Positions 18,222-27,789 are shown, counted from the first letter of the stretch. The stretch is 64,000 nucleotides of DNA from JAJEDW01 sp963555775 (GCA_963555775.3 CAUVWY020000010.1:1-64000), one strand, 5' to 3'. A program made the numbers and translations. Notes: generated by a model not told the origin, from the sequence alone.

Positions 18222-21200
18222 ATGCCGCGTTTTGCGTGGGGCTTTGGATTCCCCGGCCGTCAACCGTTCCGCATGACCCATCCAGTCCGCCCCACGGTAT
18301 CCAATCCCGTTCGAGCGTTCCTCGCGCTCTTCGTCATCCTGGCCATAACACAAGGCGCGCAGGCGCAGACCGGCCCCGCGGTGACCCACGTCGATGCGGT
18401 TTCGCAAATGGTGACAACCTGCTCCGGAGGGATGGCGGGAACCTACCCCTGCAGTAACGTCGACCTGATGTCGTTTCTGGCTCTAGCCGACATTGGCGGC
18501 AGCGAGGCTAACGACATCTGGGGCTGGACGGATTCCTCGACCGGCAAGGAGTACGCGATTATGGGCCGGATCACCGGCACGTCGTTCGTGGACATTAGCG
18601 ACCCGGTCAACCCGATCTATCTTGGTAACCTTCCGTCAAACGCCGCCGACTCGATCTGGCGGGACATCAAGGAATACGCGGACCACGCCTTCATAGTGAC
18701 GGGGGCGAACGACAGCGGCATGCAGGTATTTGACCTGACACAGTTGAGAATGGTGGCCTCACCCCCTGCCACCTTTTCCGAAACCGCCCACTACTCCGGT
18801 TTCTCGGACGCTCACAACCTCGCGATTAACGAAGACAGTGGCTTTGCTTACGCGACAGGTACAAACGATTGCGGCAGCGGGCTGCACATGATCGACATTC
18901 GAACTCCGACGAGCCCGACCTCAGCCGGTTGTTTCAGCGCCGACGGCTACACCCACGATGCACAGTGTGTGAACTACGCTGGTCCGGACCTCGATCACCA
19001 GGGAAAAGAGATCTGCTTCAACTCCAACCCCGACCAGTTCAACCTCAACACCGACGAGAACACGCTGACGATCGTCGACGTGACGAATAAGGCAGCCCCG
19101 GCGATGCTCTCCCGCACGGGCTACACCGGCTCCAGGTACGCCCACCAAGGCTGGCTGACGGAAGATCAGGCCTACTTCTTGCTGGGCGATGAGTTGGATG
19201 AAACGATAAACCCCGATGTCACCAATACCAGTACCTACATGTGGGACGTGAGCGATCTCGACGCCCCGGCGCTCATCGGTTCTCACGACTCCACGACAAC
19301 CGCGACCGACCACAACCAGTACGTCAAGGGCAGCTACACCTACCAGTCGAACTACCAGGCTGGTTTGCGCATCCTGGACATCACCGACATCGCCAACGGC
19401 AATCTCAGTGAAGCAGCTTTCTTTGACGTCTATCCCGGCGGCGACTCGACGAGCTTCAACGGGTCGTGGAGTAATTATCCGTTCTTCGACAGTGGAATCG
19501 TGATTGTCAGCGGGATTGAGCAGGGCCTGTTCATCCTCAGGCCGAACCTTGTGGACGTCGTCAATCCGGCGCTTTCCTCGGCGTCGGTGAACGGAGCGAC
19601 GCTGACGTTGACCTATGGGGAGGCGCTGGACCCGAATTCGAGACCGGCGGCAAATGACTTCACGGTGTCGGGCGGCAATTCGGCGCGGACGGTCTCCAAT
19701 GTCGCGGTGAGCGGGCGAGCGGTCGCGCTGACCCTGAACCCGGCCGTCGAGCACGGCGAAACGGGAATAGCGGTGAGCTACCGGCCGGGGACGAACTCCA
19801 TCCAGGACGCGTCGGGCAACGACGCGGCTGAACTGAGCAATGAGCCGGTAACCAACAACACGGTGGGTACGCCGCCACCTCCGCCGTCCTATCCCGGAAC
19901 CATGCGGGTGGAGAGCGGCGACGGGGACGTGACGCTACGATGGAATGCGCCGTCCAGCCAGGGCAGTTCCCGGATTCAGTATTACGAGTACCGGATCGAC
20001 GGGGAGGGCGAGTGGATCTCGACCGGATCGACCGACCGTACCCACACCATTACCGGTCTGATCAACGGCCGGACCTACTTCTTCCATCTGCGCGCGGTGA
20101 GCGCGGCCGGCGCCGGTTCCCACCGCATTTCGCCCAAGGCCACGCCGGTCGCGGACCTGAACTTTACGCATTTCACCAATGGAGGGTTCATCACGTCCAC
20201 GCTGGCCCTGGTGAACGCGGGCGCTTATCCGGTCCGCCCCGCCATCTACTTCTACGATCAGGACGGCGATCCCATCGCCGCACGGTCCCTGGTGAGCCTG
20301 ACCCCGGATCTGGAGGTGGGAGACGACGGCGCCCTCCGGCCCCGCACCCTCATGAACCCCCTGAGCGAACTCACCATCGCGACCCACGGCCGCGGGGGAC
20401 AGCGGGCCGGTTCGGTCACGGTGAGCGCGGCCAGTTCCATTGGCGGGGTCCTGCGCTTCGACATTCCGGGCTTCGGCGTGGCCGGGGTCGGCGACAGTCC
20501 AACGATCCGGGATGCCCTCGTCCCGGTCCGCCGGCAGGCGGTGGGGGTCAACACGGGGGTGGCGGTCCGAAACCGGGGAACGGCCACTCTGACCCTGCGG
20601 TGCCGATTGATGCAGGCCGGCGCCGTCCTCGAAGAAGCGGATATCCGGCTCGATCTCAACGGCCAGGACGCCCGGTTCATCGACGCGATATTCCCCGGCG
20701 TCGACACATCGGACTTCACCGGATCGGTGCGATGCACCGCGCCCGAGCCGGGGCGTTTCTCGGCGGTGGCCTTCGAACTGGATGCCGTCAACCGGATCTT
20801 CACCACCCTGCCGGTCGTGCCCGTGCCGGCGGTCCCGGAGCAGGAGCAGGAACCGGAGCCCGCACGCCTGGACTTCACGCACTTCGCCAATGGAGGGGAC
20901 ATCGTCTCCGATCTGGTGCTGGTGAATCCGGGCGCCAATCCCATCCGTCCGGCCATCTATTTTTACGACCAGACCGGCGACGCCATCGCCGCCGAATCGC
21001 TGGTGGATATCACCGAAGATCTGGAGGTCGGCGCCGACGGTGCCCTGAGTCCACGGACGGCCATGAACCCGCTGGGAGAACTCACGATCTCGACCCATGG
21101 CCGCGGGGGGCAGGTCGTCGGGTCGGTCGCCGTCGCGGCCGAGGGTCCCATCGGCGGGGTCCTGCGCTTCGACATCCCCGCCCTCGGTGTCGCCGGGGTC

Positions 21201-21551
21201 GGCGACAGTCCGCCGGTCCGGGATGCCCTGGTCCCGGTGCGCCGGCAAACCGACGGCATCAACACGGGCGTGGCGGTCCACAACCGGGGCGAGGCCACCC
21301 TTCTGGTGCAATGCCGATTGATGCGGGACGGCGCCGTGCTCGAACAGACGATGATCCCGCTTGCGGCCAACGGCCAGGACTCCCGGTTCATCGACCAGGT
21401 GTTCCCCACCGCCGACACGTCCGACTTCGTGGGGTCGGTGCGGTGCCTGACGCCCGAACCGGGCCGCTTCTCGGCGGTGGCCTTCGAACTGGATGGGGTC
21501 CACCGGATCTTCACCACACTGCCCGTCGTCCCAGTGGTCGAGGTGCCTTGA
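18222..21551 (+). CDS. Secreted choice-of-anchor-B protein with Fn3 domain and two tandem C-terminal modules
   Basis: GGGGAG (18207-18212) nine bases upstream supports ATG 18222; ATG 18273 is an alternative. After a signal peptide ending near GAQAQ comes an LVIVD-type propeller: DIWGWTDSSTGKEYAIMG, then SFVDISDPVNPIYLG and repeated DI-D/S-P turns, to about residue 440. A Big/SwmB-like domain (LTYGEALDPNSRPAANDFTV) and a fibronectin III domain (VTLRWNAPSSQGSSRI) follow. The last 460 residues are two homologous modules of about 230 residues joined by a PEQEQEPEP linker. Each begins FTHFxNGG and ends GRFSAVAFELD then TTLPVVPV. The protein is extracellular or surface-attached; its binding partner is unknown. 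Confidence 0.85.
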   Translation: MPRFAWGFGFPGRQPFRMTHPVRPTVSNPVRAFLALFVILAITQGAQAQTGPAVTHVDAVSQMVTTCSGGMAGTYPCSNVDLMSFLALADIGGSEANDIWGWTDSSTGKEYAIMGRITGTSFVDISDPVNPIYLGNLPSNAADSIWRDIKEYADHAFIVTGANDSGMQVFDLTQLRMVASPPATFSETAHYSGFSDAHNLAINEDSGFAYATGTNDCGSGLHMIDIRTPTSPTSAGCFSADGYTHDAQCVNYAGPDLDHQGKEICFNSNPDQFNLNTDENTLTIVDVTNKAAPAMLSRTGYTGSRYAHQGWLTEDQAYFLLGDELDETINPDVTNTSTYMWDVSDLDAPALIGSHDSTTTATDHNQYVKGSYTYQSNYQAGLRILDITDIANGNLSEAAFFDVYPGGDSTSFNGSWSNYPFFDSGIVIVSGIEQGLFILRPNLVDVVNPALSSASVNGATLTLTYGEALDPNSRPAANDFTVSGGNSARTVSNVAVSGRAVALTLNPAVEHGETGIAVSYRPGTNSIQDASGNDAAELSNEPVTNNTVGTPPPPPSYPGTMRVESGDGDVTLRWNAPSSQGSSRIQYYEYRIDGEGEWISTGSTDRTHTITGLINGRTYFFHLRAVSAAGAGSHRISPKATPVADLNFTHFTNGGFITSTLALVNAGAYPVRPAIYFYDQDGDPIAARSLVSLTPDLEVGDDGALRPRTLMNPLSELTIATHGRGGQRAGSVTVSAASSIGGVLRFDIPGFGVAGVGDSPTIRDALVPVRRQAVGVNTGVAVRNRGTATLTLRCRLMQAGAVLEEADIRLDLNGQDARFIDAIFPGVDTSDFTGSVRCTAPEPGRFSAVAFELDAVNRIFTTLPVVPVPAVPEQEQEPEPARLDFTHFANGGDIVSDLVLVNPGANPIRPAIYFYDQTGDAIAAESLVDITEDLEVGADGALSPRTAMNPLGELTISTHGRGGQVVGSVAVAAEGPIGGVLRFDIPALGVAGVGDSPPVRDALVPVRRQTDGINTGVAVHNRGEATLLVQCRLMRDGAVLEQTMIPLAANGQDSRFIDQVFPTADTSDFVGSVRCLTPEPGRFSAVAFELDGVHRIFTTLPVVPVVEVP

Positions 21552-21630
21552 CTTCCCGGAGACGGTGCCCTGTTCCACAATGGACAACGTCAAGCTCGCT
21601 ATCCATCGGACAGGAAACCGTCCGTTGCGG

Positions 21631-22485
21631 TCACTCTGTGACGGCCCTCCCGGTGACGGCCATCTGTCCCGCCTCGTTGCTTGCCCACAGTTCGATGGTC
21701 TTGTTTCCCGCTTCGTGGCGGCCGCAGACCCGGAATGGCGCCAAATCGAAGAGCGGCAGGATCGCGCGAAATTCGAAACTGCGAATCGTCGAACCCGGCA
21801 GGTTTGTCCGCACAAGGTCGAGCAGCAGCGTCGCGACAAGAGGACCGTGGACAACCAAACCGGGATATCCCTCGACTTCAGTCGCGTAGCGGCGTTCGTA
21901 ATGAATCCGGTGAGCATTGAAAGTCAGGGCGGAGTAACGGAACAAGAGGACGTCATCGGGCTGGATTCGCCGTGCCCATGTCGGCCGTGCGGGGGCGATT
22001 CGCGATTCGGGCTGCGGGGCATCGGGCCTCGCTTGGCCGCGGTAGACGATGTCGTGTTCTTCGGTGACCGCAATACCGTGATCGTTCGAGATGGCGTGCC
22101 GCACCACGACGAACAGCAGCCTGCCGGTGCGTCCCGTCTTTTCCTCGACGTTCAGAATTCGCGATTCGCGCGTCACGCTGTCGCCAACCCGTAGCGGATG
22201 ATGAAATCGCAACCGTCCACCCGCCCACATCCTCCGCGGGAGCGGGGTAGGCGGCATGAAATCGCCCCCCATCGCATGACCCTCGGGCCCGAGATTGGAC
22301 TGCCTGTCATTAGGCAGGAAATACATCCAGTGCCATGGCGGAGGCAGCGGATCGCCCAAGCTTGGGTATGGATCGTCGCGATCCAGCGTGGCCGACAACC
22401 CCGCCATCGGGGCCGGCGTAATCCGATCCGTTCGGGTCTCGGTCTTGCCGATCCAGTCAGTCAAGTGAGTCCGATCGATGCCCAT
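21631..22485 (-). CDS. MaoC/HTD2-like acyl-CoA hydratase (mesaconyl-C4-CoA hydratase type)
   Basis: The 284-residue product is a double hot-dog protein. The N-terminal half has PPPWHWMYFLPNDRQSNLG and RMWAGGRLRFHHPLRVGD. The C-terminal half has FRYSALTFNAHRIHYERRYA followed by EGYPGLVVHGPL, the pattern with catalytic Asn/His shared by HTD2 and mesaconyl-C4-CoA or itaconyl-CoA hydratases. It would add water across a branched or dicarboxylic enoyl-CoA in the cytoplasm. It is 81 bases downstream of the amidase and may end that operon. The exact substrate cannot be read from sequence. Like the CoA-transferase fragment at the window start, it hints at CoA-thioester metabolism, but the two are far apart. 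Confidence 0.8.
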   Translation of the reverse strand: MGIDRTHLTDWIGKTETRTDRITPAPMAGLSATLDRDDPYPSLGDPLPPPWHWMYFLPNDRQSNLGPEGHAMGGDFMPPTPLPRRMWAGGRLRFHHPLRVGDSVTRESRILNVEEKTGRTGRLLFVVVRHAISNDHGIAVTEEHDIVYRGQARPDAPQPESRIAPARPTWARRIQPDDVLLFRYSALTFNAHRIHYERRYATEVEGYPGLVVHGPLVATLLLDLVRTNLPGSTIRSFEFRAILPLFDLAPFRVCGRHEAGNKTIELWASNEAGQMAVTGRAVTE

Positions 22486-22566
22486 CGCCGAGCAGTATAC
22501 TCCCGGCGCGGGTTGCCGTTATAAGGGCCTCTGAAAACGGCCGGGGCGAGCCGCGGCGGATCGGAC

Positions 22567-23871
22567 TCAGATAGGCGGATGTTCTTCGAAACCGATCGCC
22601 TGCTCGATCTGCCGCCCAATTCGAAGGAGCCGGGCTTCCTGCGAAGGCGCTGCCGATAGCTGTATCCCCAAGGGCAAACCGGATGGCGCCAATCCGGCCG
22701 GCAGCGAGAGCGTCGGAAAATCCGCGAAAGTCCACGGTATGGACATCGCGGGATTACCGGTCGTCTCGATACCCCGTGGCGCCGGTCCCGTAGCACCGGG
22801 TGAAAGCAGTACGTCGCACCGTCGAAAGAGTTGAAGCAGGTCGTGCCGGCAGATCTTCCGTATTCGTTGCGCACGGACATAGTCGATGGCGCGCATCCGA
22901 AGGCCGTCTTCGATCAACTCGCGAAGCTGGGGACCGAGTCGATCCCTGTGTTCGGCGTAATGCTCCCGGTGCACCACAGCCAGTTCGCTCCGCATGAGGG
23001 TGGGCAGTGCCATCGCCGCGTCCTCGAAGCCGGACGGAAGATCCAGAGCGACGACATCGAGTCCGTTCTCGGCCAGGCGTCGCGTAAGCGATTCGTGGAT
23101 CTTCCAGGCCTCGGGGTCGCTGTTGGTCTGGAAATAGCCGCCGACAACGCCGACCCGCCGAGGCGTTTCGGCCGGGTCCGAGTCGAAAGGCATTGCCGCC
23201 ATCACTTCAACCAGCAATTTGACGTCGTCGACACCGCGGCCGAAACCGCCCACATGATCGAGCGACCACGCCGCTGGAAATACTCCGGTCCGGGGAATCC
23301 TGGCCTCTGTCGGGACGAAGCCGGTCACGCCGCAGAACGCCGCCGGGCGGCCGATGGAGGCCGCCGTCTGGGTTCCCGTCGCCCCCGGGCACATTCCGGC
23401 TGCCACGGCCGCCGCAGACCCGCTGCTGGATCCTCCGGGCGTATGTTCAGTATTCCAGGGGTTCCGTGTCGGACCCGGATCGAGCGTGGCGAACTCTGCG
23501 GTGACGGTCTTGCCCAGAACGATGGCCCCGGCGTTCTTCAGCCGGCGAACGGCTTCCCCGTCCTGGTTGGGAACATTGCCCTCATAGATCGGAGAACCCA
23601 TCCCTGTTGCCAGTCCAGCGGTTTCGAAAATGTCCTTGACGCCGACCGGGACGCCGTGAAGCGGTCCCCGAAGCCGTCCCATTCTCCGGTCCGCGTCGCA
23701 CTCCGCGGCGGTGTCCAGTGCGTTGTCGGCATCAAGGGCGGCCCATGCGAGAATCCGCGGCTCGATTTGCCGAATGCGTTCCAGGCAGGCCGTTACCGCT
23801 TCGACGGAGGATGTCTCGCCCGAAGCGATTCGGTTCGCAAGTTCCGACAGTGAAGGTTTTGGACCGGACAC
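22567..23871 (-). CDS. Amidase signature family enzyme
   Basis: The start is GTG at 23871-23869, sharing one base with the CcdA stop codon (TAGTG), so translation is probably coupled. The 434 residues contain the amidase Ser-cisSer-Lys triad: Lys79 in GVPVGVKDIFETAG, the cis-serine in TPGGSSSGSAAAVAAG (about 148-150) and Ser172 in GTQTAASIGRPAAFCG. The second motif departs from the usual GGS, having AAS, but the nucleophile is kept. Such enzymes hydrolyse carboxamides in the cytoplasm; GatA is less likely because no gatB or gatC is adjacent. Pairing with CcdA is odd. Confidence 0.9.
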   Translation of the reverse strand: MSGPKPSLSELANRIASGETSSVEAVTACLERIRQIEPRILAWAALDADNALDTAAECDADRRMGRLRGPLHGVPVGVKDIFETAGLATGMGSPIYEGNVPNQDGEAVRRLKNAGAIVLGKTVTAEFATLDPGPTRNPWNTEHTPGGSSSGSAAAVAAGMCPGATGTQTAASIGRPAAFCGVTGFVPTEARIPRTGVFPAAWSLDHVGGFGRGVDDVKLLVEVMAAMPFDSDPAETPRRVGVVGGYFQTNSDPEAWKIHESLTRRLAENGLDVVALDLPSGFEDAAMALPTLMRSELAVVHREHYAEHRDRLGPQLRELIEDGLRMRAIDYVRAQRIRKICRHDLLQLFRRCDVLLSPGATGPAPRGIETTGNPAMSIPWTFADFPTLSLPAGLAPSGLPLGIQLSAAPSQEARLLRIGRQIEQAIGFEEHPPI

Positions 23872-24623
23872 TACGCGCCAAGGACGGTTACTTCAAGCCA
23901 GATGACGAAATCGTTCATGAACGTGAGGTACGCGTTCAGCCGTGTCAGGCTGTTGGTCAGGATCAGCGTTCCGATCGCCACCACCAGCACGCCGCTGGCG
24001 ATCTCGACTTTCCGGAGATGCTGTTTGAATCGGCCATAGAACGACAGGAAACGGTTCAGTCCGACGCTGGTCAACAGGAAAGGCAGCCCGAGGCCGGCCG
24101 AGTATATCGCGAGAAGGGCGACGCCTTCGTAAACGGTGTCGCGCGTGCTCGCCACGGTCAGAATCCCCGCCAGAATCGGCCCCAAACAGGGCGACCAGCC
24201 GAAGGCGAACGCAAGGCCGAGAACGTACGCTCCGGCTAGGCCGCGCGGCTTGACGTTGTGAAACCGCGTGTCCTGATAGAGAAAGGGGATCTTGAAGACG
24301 CCGATCAGGTGGAGACCGAAGACGATAATGAGAACGCCGGCGATCCGGTAGAGGATCGACATCTGGGACATCAGTACCTGACCCACCACGCTGGCGGAGG
24401 CGCCCAGCGCGATGAACGTGGTCGAGAAACCCAGGATGAAGAAGATGGAGTTGAAAAGCACCGTCCGGTTCATGGACGCGCCATCCTCCGCCTCGGCCTG
24501 CAGCTTGTCCAGCGAGATACCCGAAACGATGGAGATATACCCGGGCACCAAGGGAAGGACGCACGGCGACAGAAACGAGATGGTGCCCGCGGCGAACGCG
24601 GCGATGATCGAGATGTCTCCCAT
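23871..24623 (-). CDS. ccdA: CcdA-type cytochrome c biogenesis / thiol-disulfide transporter
   Basis: The 250-residue protein has six predicted membrane helices and the two redox cysteines of the family: Cys21 in SPCVLPLVPGY and Cys146 in GWSPCLGPIL. CcdA carries reducing equivalents from cytoplasmic thioredoxin across the membrane for haem attachment or disulfide repair outside. It sits 23 bases downstream of the S9 peptidase and overlaps the amidase by one base; no cytochrome c maturation gene is near. The C-terminus ends in an extra short helix (FVIWLEVTVLG). Confidence 0.92.
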   Translation of the reverse strand: MGDISIIAAFAAGTISFLSPCVLPLVPGYISIVSGISLDKLQAEAEDGASMNRTVLFNSIFFILGFSTTFIALGASASVVGQVLMSQMSILYRIAGVLIIVFGLHLIGVFKIPFLYQDTRFHNVKPRGLAGAYVLGLAFAFGWSPCLGPILAGILTVASTRDTVYEGVALLAIYSAGLGLPFLLTSVGLNRFLSFYGRFKQHLRKVEIASGVLVVAIGTLILTNSLTRLNAYLTFMNDFVIWLEVTVLGA

Positions 24624-24646
24624 GGGTTCGATTATTTATTTATCCA

Positions 24647-26815
24647 CTACAGGTTTACAAGAATGAAATCGGTCATCCGCCGCCGCAGATGATAAAGCTG
24701 ATGCGGGTCGTCGATCCCATGTTTCGCGCCCGGATACAGCATGACCTCGAAATCCTTTTGTGCCCGTTGTAATGCGCCAATGAGCCGCATGGAATGGTCC
24801 AGGTGGACGTTGTCGTCCGCCGTCCCGTGCACGATCAGGAGTTTGCCGTGCAGATCGGACGCCGCGTTGAGGACCGAACTGCCGCGGTAACCCTCGGGAT
24901 TGTGCTCGGGAGTCTGCATGTAGCGCTCGGTATAAACCGTATCGTACAACTCCCAGTCGGTGACGGGGGCGCCGGCGATGCCCACGCGAAATAGCCGGCT
25001 GTGAGTCATGGCGAAGGCTGTCAGGTAGCCGCCGAAGCTCCAGCCCCAGATGCCGATGCGTTCGGGATCGATGTATCTCTGATTTCCCAGCCACCGAATA
25101 CCGTCTTCCAGGTCCCGAAGCTCTACGGATCCGAAGTTGCGATAGGTGGGATAGGCGGACTGGACGCCCTTGCCGCTGGCCGTTCGATTGTCGATCGCCC
25201 AGACGATCGCCCCGCGGGACGCAATCATGTGATGCCACATGAACGTGGGGCCTCCCCACGCGTTGCGCACCAGCGGAGTCATCGGGCCGCCGTAGACGTG
25301 GCACAGGACCGGATACCGCCGGTTGGGATCGAAATCCGGAGGTTTGATCATCATGGCTTCGAGCAGAAAGCCGTCCCGAGCCGGTACCTGAAGATACTCG
25401 GTACGGCCGAGCTCATACCGGTCCCGATCGGGTGCGGTCGATGCTTCGAGCAGGCGAATCTCGGCGCCGTCGGCGGCGTGAAGCCTGACCTCGGCCGGCG
25501 AGTTCACGCTGCTCCAGGTGTCGATGAAGTGGCCGAGGCCGTGCGAAAACAGGGACTGGTGCGTTCCTTCCGCCGTCGTGAGACGTTCGAACCCGCTTCC
25601 GTCCAATCGAACGCGATAGGTATGCACCGACACCGCGCTACGCTCGGTCGCCGAGAAATACACCGTTTCGTCGTCGATTCCATGGACCTCTCGGACGTCC
25701 CATTCGCCGGAAGTGACCGGGCCGACGAGGCGGCCCCCGGGGTCGTGGAGATAAAGATGACTCCAGCCGGTCCGGTCGCTGGTCCAGACAAAGGCGCCAT
25801 CGTCGAGCCAATGCGGAGGCCCGGCCACGCGCACCCATGCCTTCGAAGATTCGCGAAGTACCGAACGCGCGTTGCCCGAATCGGGATTGACAAGGAAAAG
25901 TTCAAGCCAGGTTTGTTCGCGATTCTGGGTCTGGATGCTCAGGACCCGGCCGTTGGGGGACCAGGCCACGTTGACGATCAGAAGTCGATCGTCGCCTGTT
26001 TCCCGAAGATCGACCCAGGATATGGCGCCGGAGGCGGTTCCGGCGGTCTCGGAGGTCTTGCCAATCTCAACGATGCCGAGCCGGGCGATGGGGTTCGGCG
26101 TCCCGGCGCGGGGATAGCGATAGACGGGGGCTTCGCCCGCCCCGGACCCGAAGCTCGGTAGCGTGTGCTCGGAAACCCGGGATACATCCAGTTCGAGGAA
26201 AGCGACACGCGTCGAATCGGGACTCCACCAATATCCTCGGAATTTGCCTCTCCCATAGATCTCCTCCTGGTACACCCAGTCGAGGCGCCCGCACAGCAAT
26301 GTGGGCGACCCGGTTTCCGTGAGCGTCCGGCCCGCGGTTCCCTCGGAAGCGGCAATGTGCAGATTGTTGCCCTCGACCCAGGTGATCCATCGAAAGTCGG
26401 GGCTGAACATGGCGCCCGCGTCCGTGTCGATCCTGGACGCCAGGAGTGTGGCCGAATTGCTCTCGATGCGATAGAGATACAGATCCTCATTCAGCACAAC
26501 GAGCGCGGCCTTGCGGTCCGTATCGACGGCCTTGACTGAAGGGATCGGCTCGTTGCCGGGCTCCGCGCCGGCCCCGTCCGTGACGGCTTCGGACAACTTC
26601 GTGAAATCGAAAAGCGGTCGTGGCGTCCCTCGGGAGATTGAAGCAGTCCACCAGACCCGATCGGAGTCCGTGTCGTCGCTGGCCCTCCAGAGGTAGCGTC
26701 CGTCATCCTGCCACACCCATTCCTTCGCCGGTTTCCCGTCGAAGTTCATCTTCCGGTCCGGATGGTACAGATCGTCAAGAGTCAGGATCTTCCGCCTTGT
26801 CGGGTTACCGGTCAC
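24647..26815 (-). CDS. S9 family (dipeptidyl peptidase IV-like) prolyl peptidase
   Basis: The 722-residue product has an N-terminal DPPIV-type propeller (RWITWVEGNNLHIA, then YQEEIYGRGKFRGYWWSPDS, with the paired glutamates of the DPPIV EE motif). The C-terminal hydrolase has Ser593 in GIWGWSFGGY, Asp668 in HGTADDNVH and His699 in YPGAKHGI. Family members cleave Xaa-Pro dipeptides from peptide N-termini. No signal peptide is visible from this start (MTGNPTRRKIL), so it may be cytoplasmic or an upstream start may have been missed. It begins the ccdA-amidase run and adds to the peptide-degrading set with the tricorn protease. Confidence 0.93.
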   Translation of the reverse strand: MTGNPTRRKILTLDDLYHPDRKMNFDGKPAKEWVWQDDGRYLWRASDDTDSDRVWWTASISRGTPRPLFDFTKLSEAVTDGAGAEPGNEPIPSVKAVDTDRKAALVVLNEDLYLYRIESNSATLLASRIDTDAGAMFSPDFRWITWVEGNNLHIAASEGTAGRTLTETGSPTLLCGRLDWVYQEEIYGRGKFRGYWWSPDSTRVAFLELDVSRVSEHTLPSFGSGAGEAPVYRYPRAGTPNPIARLGIVEIGKTSETAGTASGAISWVDLRETGDDRLLIVNVAWSPNGRVLSIQTQNREQTWLELFLVNPDSGNARSVLRESSKAWVRVAGPPHWLDDGAFVWTSDRTGWSHLYLHDPGGRLVGPVTSGEWDVREVHGIDDETVYFSATERSAVSVHTYRVRLDGSGFERLTTAEGTHQSLFSHGLGHFIDTWSSVNSPAEVRLHAADGAEIRLLEASTAPDRDRYELGRTEYLQVPARDGFLLEAMMIKPPDFDPNRRYPVLCHVYGGPMTPLVRNAWGGPTFMWHHMIASRGAIVWAIDNRTASGKGVQSAYPTYRNFGSVELRDLEDGIRWLGNQRYIDPERIGIWGWSFGGYLTAFAMTHSRLFRVGIAGAPVTDWELYDTVYTERYMQTPEHNPEGYRGSSVLNAASDLHGKLLIVHGTADDNVHLDHSMRLIGALQRAQKDFEVMLYPGAKHGIDDPHQLYHLRRRMTDFILVNL

Positions 26816-26834
26816 GACATCATGATAACAGCCC

Positions 26835-26874
26835 GTGACAGGACCCTCCGCGCGACCCTGAAGGGTCCTGTCAC
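26835..26874. repeat. Perfect 13-bp inverted repeat (hairpin) between divergent genes
   Basis: GTGACAGGACCCT (26835-26847) pairs with AGGGTCCTGTCAC (26862-26874) across a 14-base loop; GCC/GGC outside lengthen it with one mismatch. It lies between the divergent S9 and M23 peptidase genes, so it is not placed as a terminator. The right half (CGCGCGACCCTGAAGGGTCC) has a close relative at 62650-62684, so it belongs to a small dispersed family. Confidence 0.8.
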
Positions 26875-26984
26875 AGGCTGTTTAGCGTTCGCGCTTCTTT
26901 CCGAGAGACCTGATCTTTCCACCCAATCGGCGTAGAATGTGAATCGTGTCTTGTGCCGCGCTGTTCTTGTACGTGGGAGGTGTC

Positions 26985-27785
26985 ATGTCTTCGGTTCTCG
27001 CGTTGATGCTCGCGACGTTTACCGTCGCTCAAGGGGATGCGTTTCGTCTGGAGTATCCGCACCTTGACGGGCTTGAAAAGATCGAGGTCGATTGGCGGGA
27101 TCGAACCGTTCCGCTGGTTCGGTCCGGGGAGCGCTGGGTGGCCATTATCGGCGTCGACCTCGACCGCGCGGCTGGAGACCATCCCGCGCGGGTGACGCTT
27201 ACCTATTTGGATGGCCGGACTGAAGTGCGCCGGGAAACGGTTCGGGTGACGCCGAAGGAATTTCCGCTGACCCGGTTGACCGTCGAGCCGCGATTTGTCG
27301 AGGTGAATCCTGAAAACCTGGCGAGGTCGAACCGCGAAAGCGCCAGGCTGGGGCAGGTGTTTGCGGAAGTCACGCCCGACATTTACTGGAGCGAAGCGTT
27401 CGAGGTCCCGATTCCGGGCCGTGAGGGCAGCAACTTCGGCCATCGGCGCGTATTCAACGATCAGCCGCGCAACCCGCATTCCGGCGCCGATATTTCGGCA
27501 ACGGAAGGCACGCCCATCCGCTCCACGAACCGCGGGCGGGTCGCCGAGACCGGCGATTATTTTTTCAATGGGAACACCGTGATCGTGGACCACGGGCAGG
27601 GCGTGTTCTCGGTTTATCTTCATCTGTCCCGAATCGACATCGAGGTGGGGCAAATCGTGGACAGGGGCGAAGTCCTGGGTCTGGTGGGCGCCACCGGCCG
27701 TGTCACCGGACCTCACCTGCACTGGGGCTTTCGAATTCAGAATGCCCGGGTCGATCCTTTCTCACTGACGCGTATTTTCCGGTAA
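26985..27785 (+). CDS. M23 family metallopeptidase (LytM-type)
   Basis: Start ATG 26985 follows GGGAGG (26975-26980); an earlier TTG/GTG-type start would precede the signal. A signal peptide (MSSVLALMLATFTVAQ) leads to a beta-rich N-terminal domain and a C-terminal M23 domain. The zinc ligands are visible as NPHSGADIS (His and Asp) and GPHLHWG (the HxH motif), with VDHGQGVFSVYLHLS between them. The family cleaves peptidoglycan cross-bridges in the periplasm. The full set of metal ligands suggests an active enzyme. The next gene starts four bases after its stop. Confidence 0.92.
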   Translation: MSSVLALMLATFTVAQGDAFRLEYPHLDGLEKIEVDWRDRTVPLVRSGERWVAIIGVDLDRAAGDHPARVTLTYLDGRTEVRRETVRVTPKEFPLTRLTVEPRFVEVNPENLARSNRESARLGQVFAEVTPDIYWSEAFEVPIPGREGSNFGHRRVFNDQPRNPHSGADISATEGTPIRSTNRGRVAETGDYFFNGNTVIVDHGQGVFSVYLHLSRIDIEVGQIVDRGEVLGLVGATGRVTGPHLHWGFRIQNARVDPFSLTRIFR

Positions 27786-27789
27786 CGAG

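Noticed and set aside
19935..21917. A 660-codon open frame on the minus strand
   Set aside because: It is antisense to the duplicated modules of the secreted propeller protein and made of low-information Arg/Gly/Asp-rich sequence typical of GC-rich shadow frames.
26835..26874. Rho-independent terminator
   Set aside because: The hairpin lies between divergent gene starts and has no T-tract on either side.
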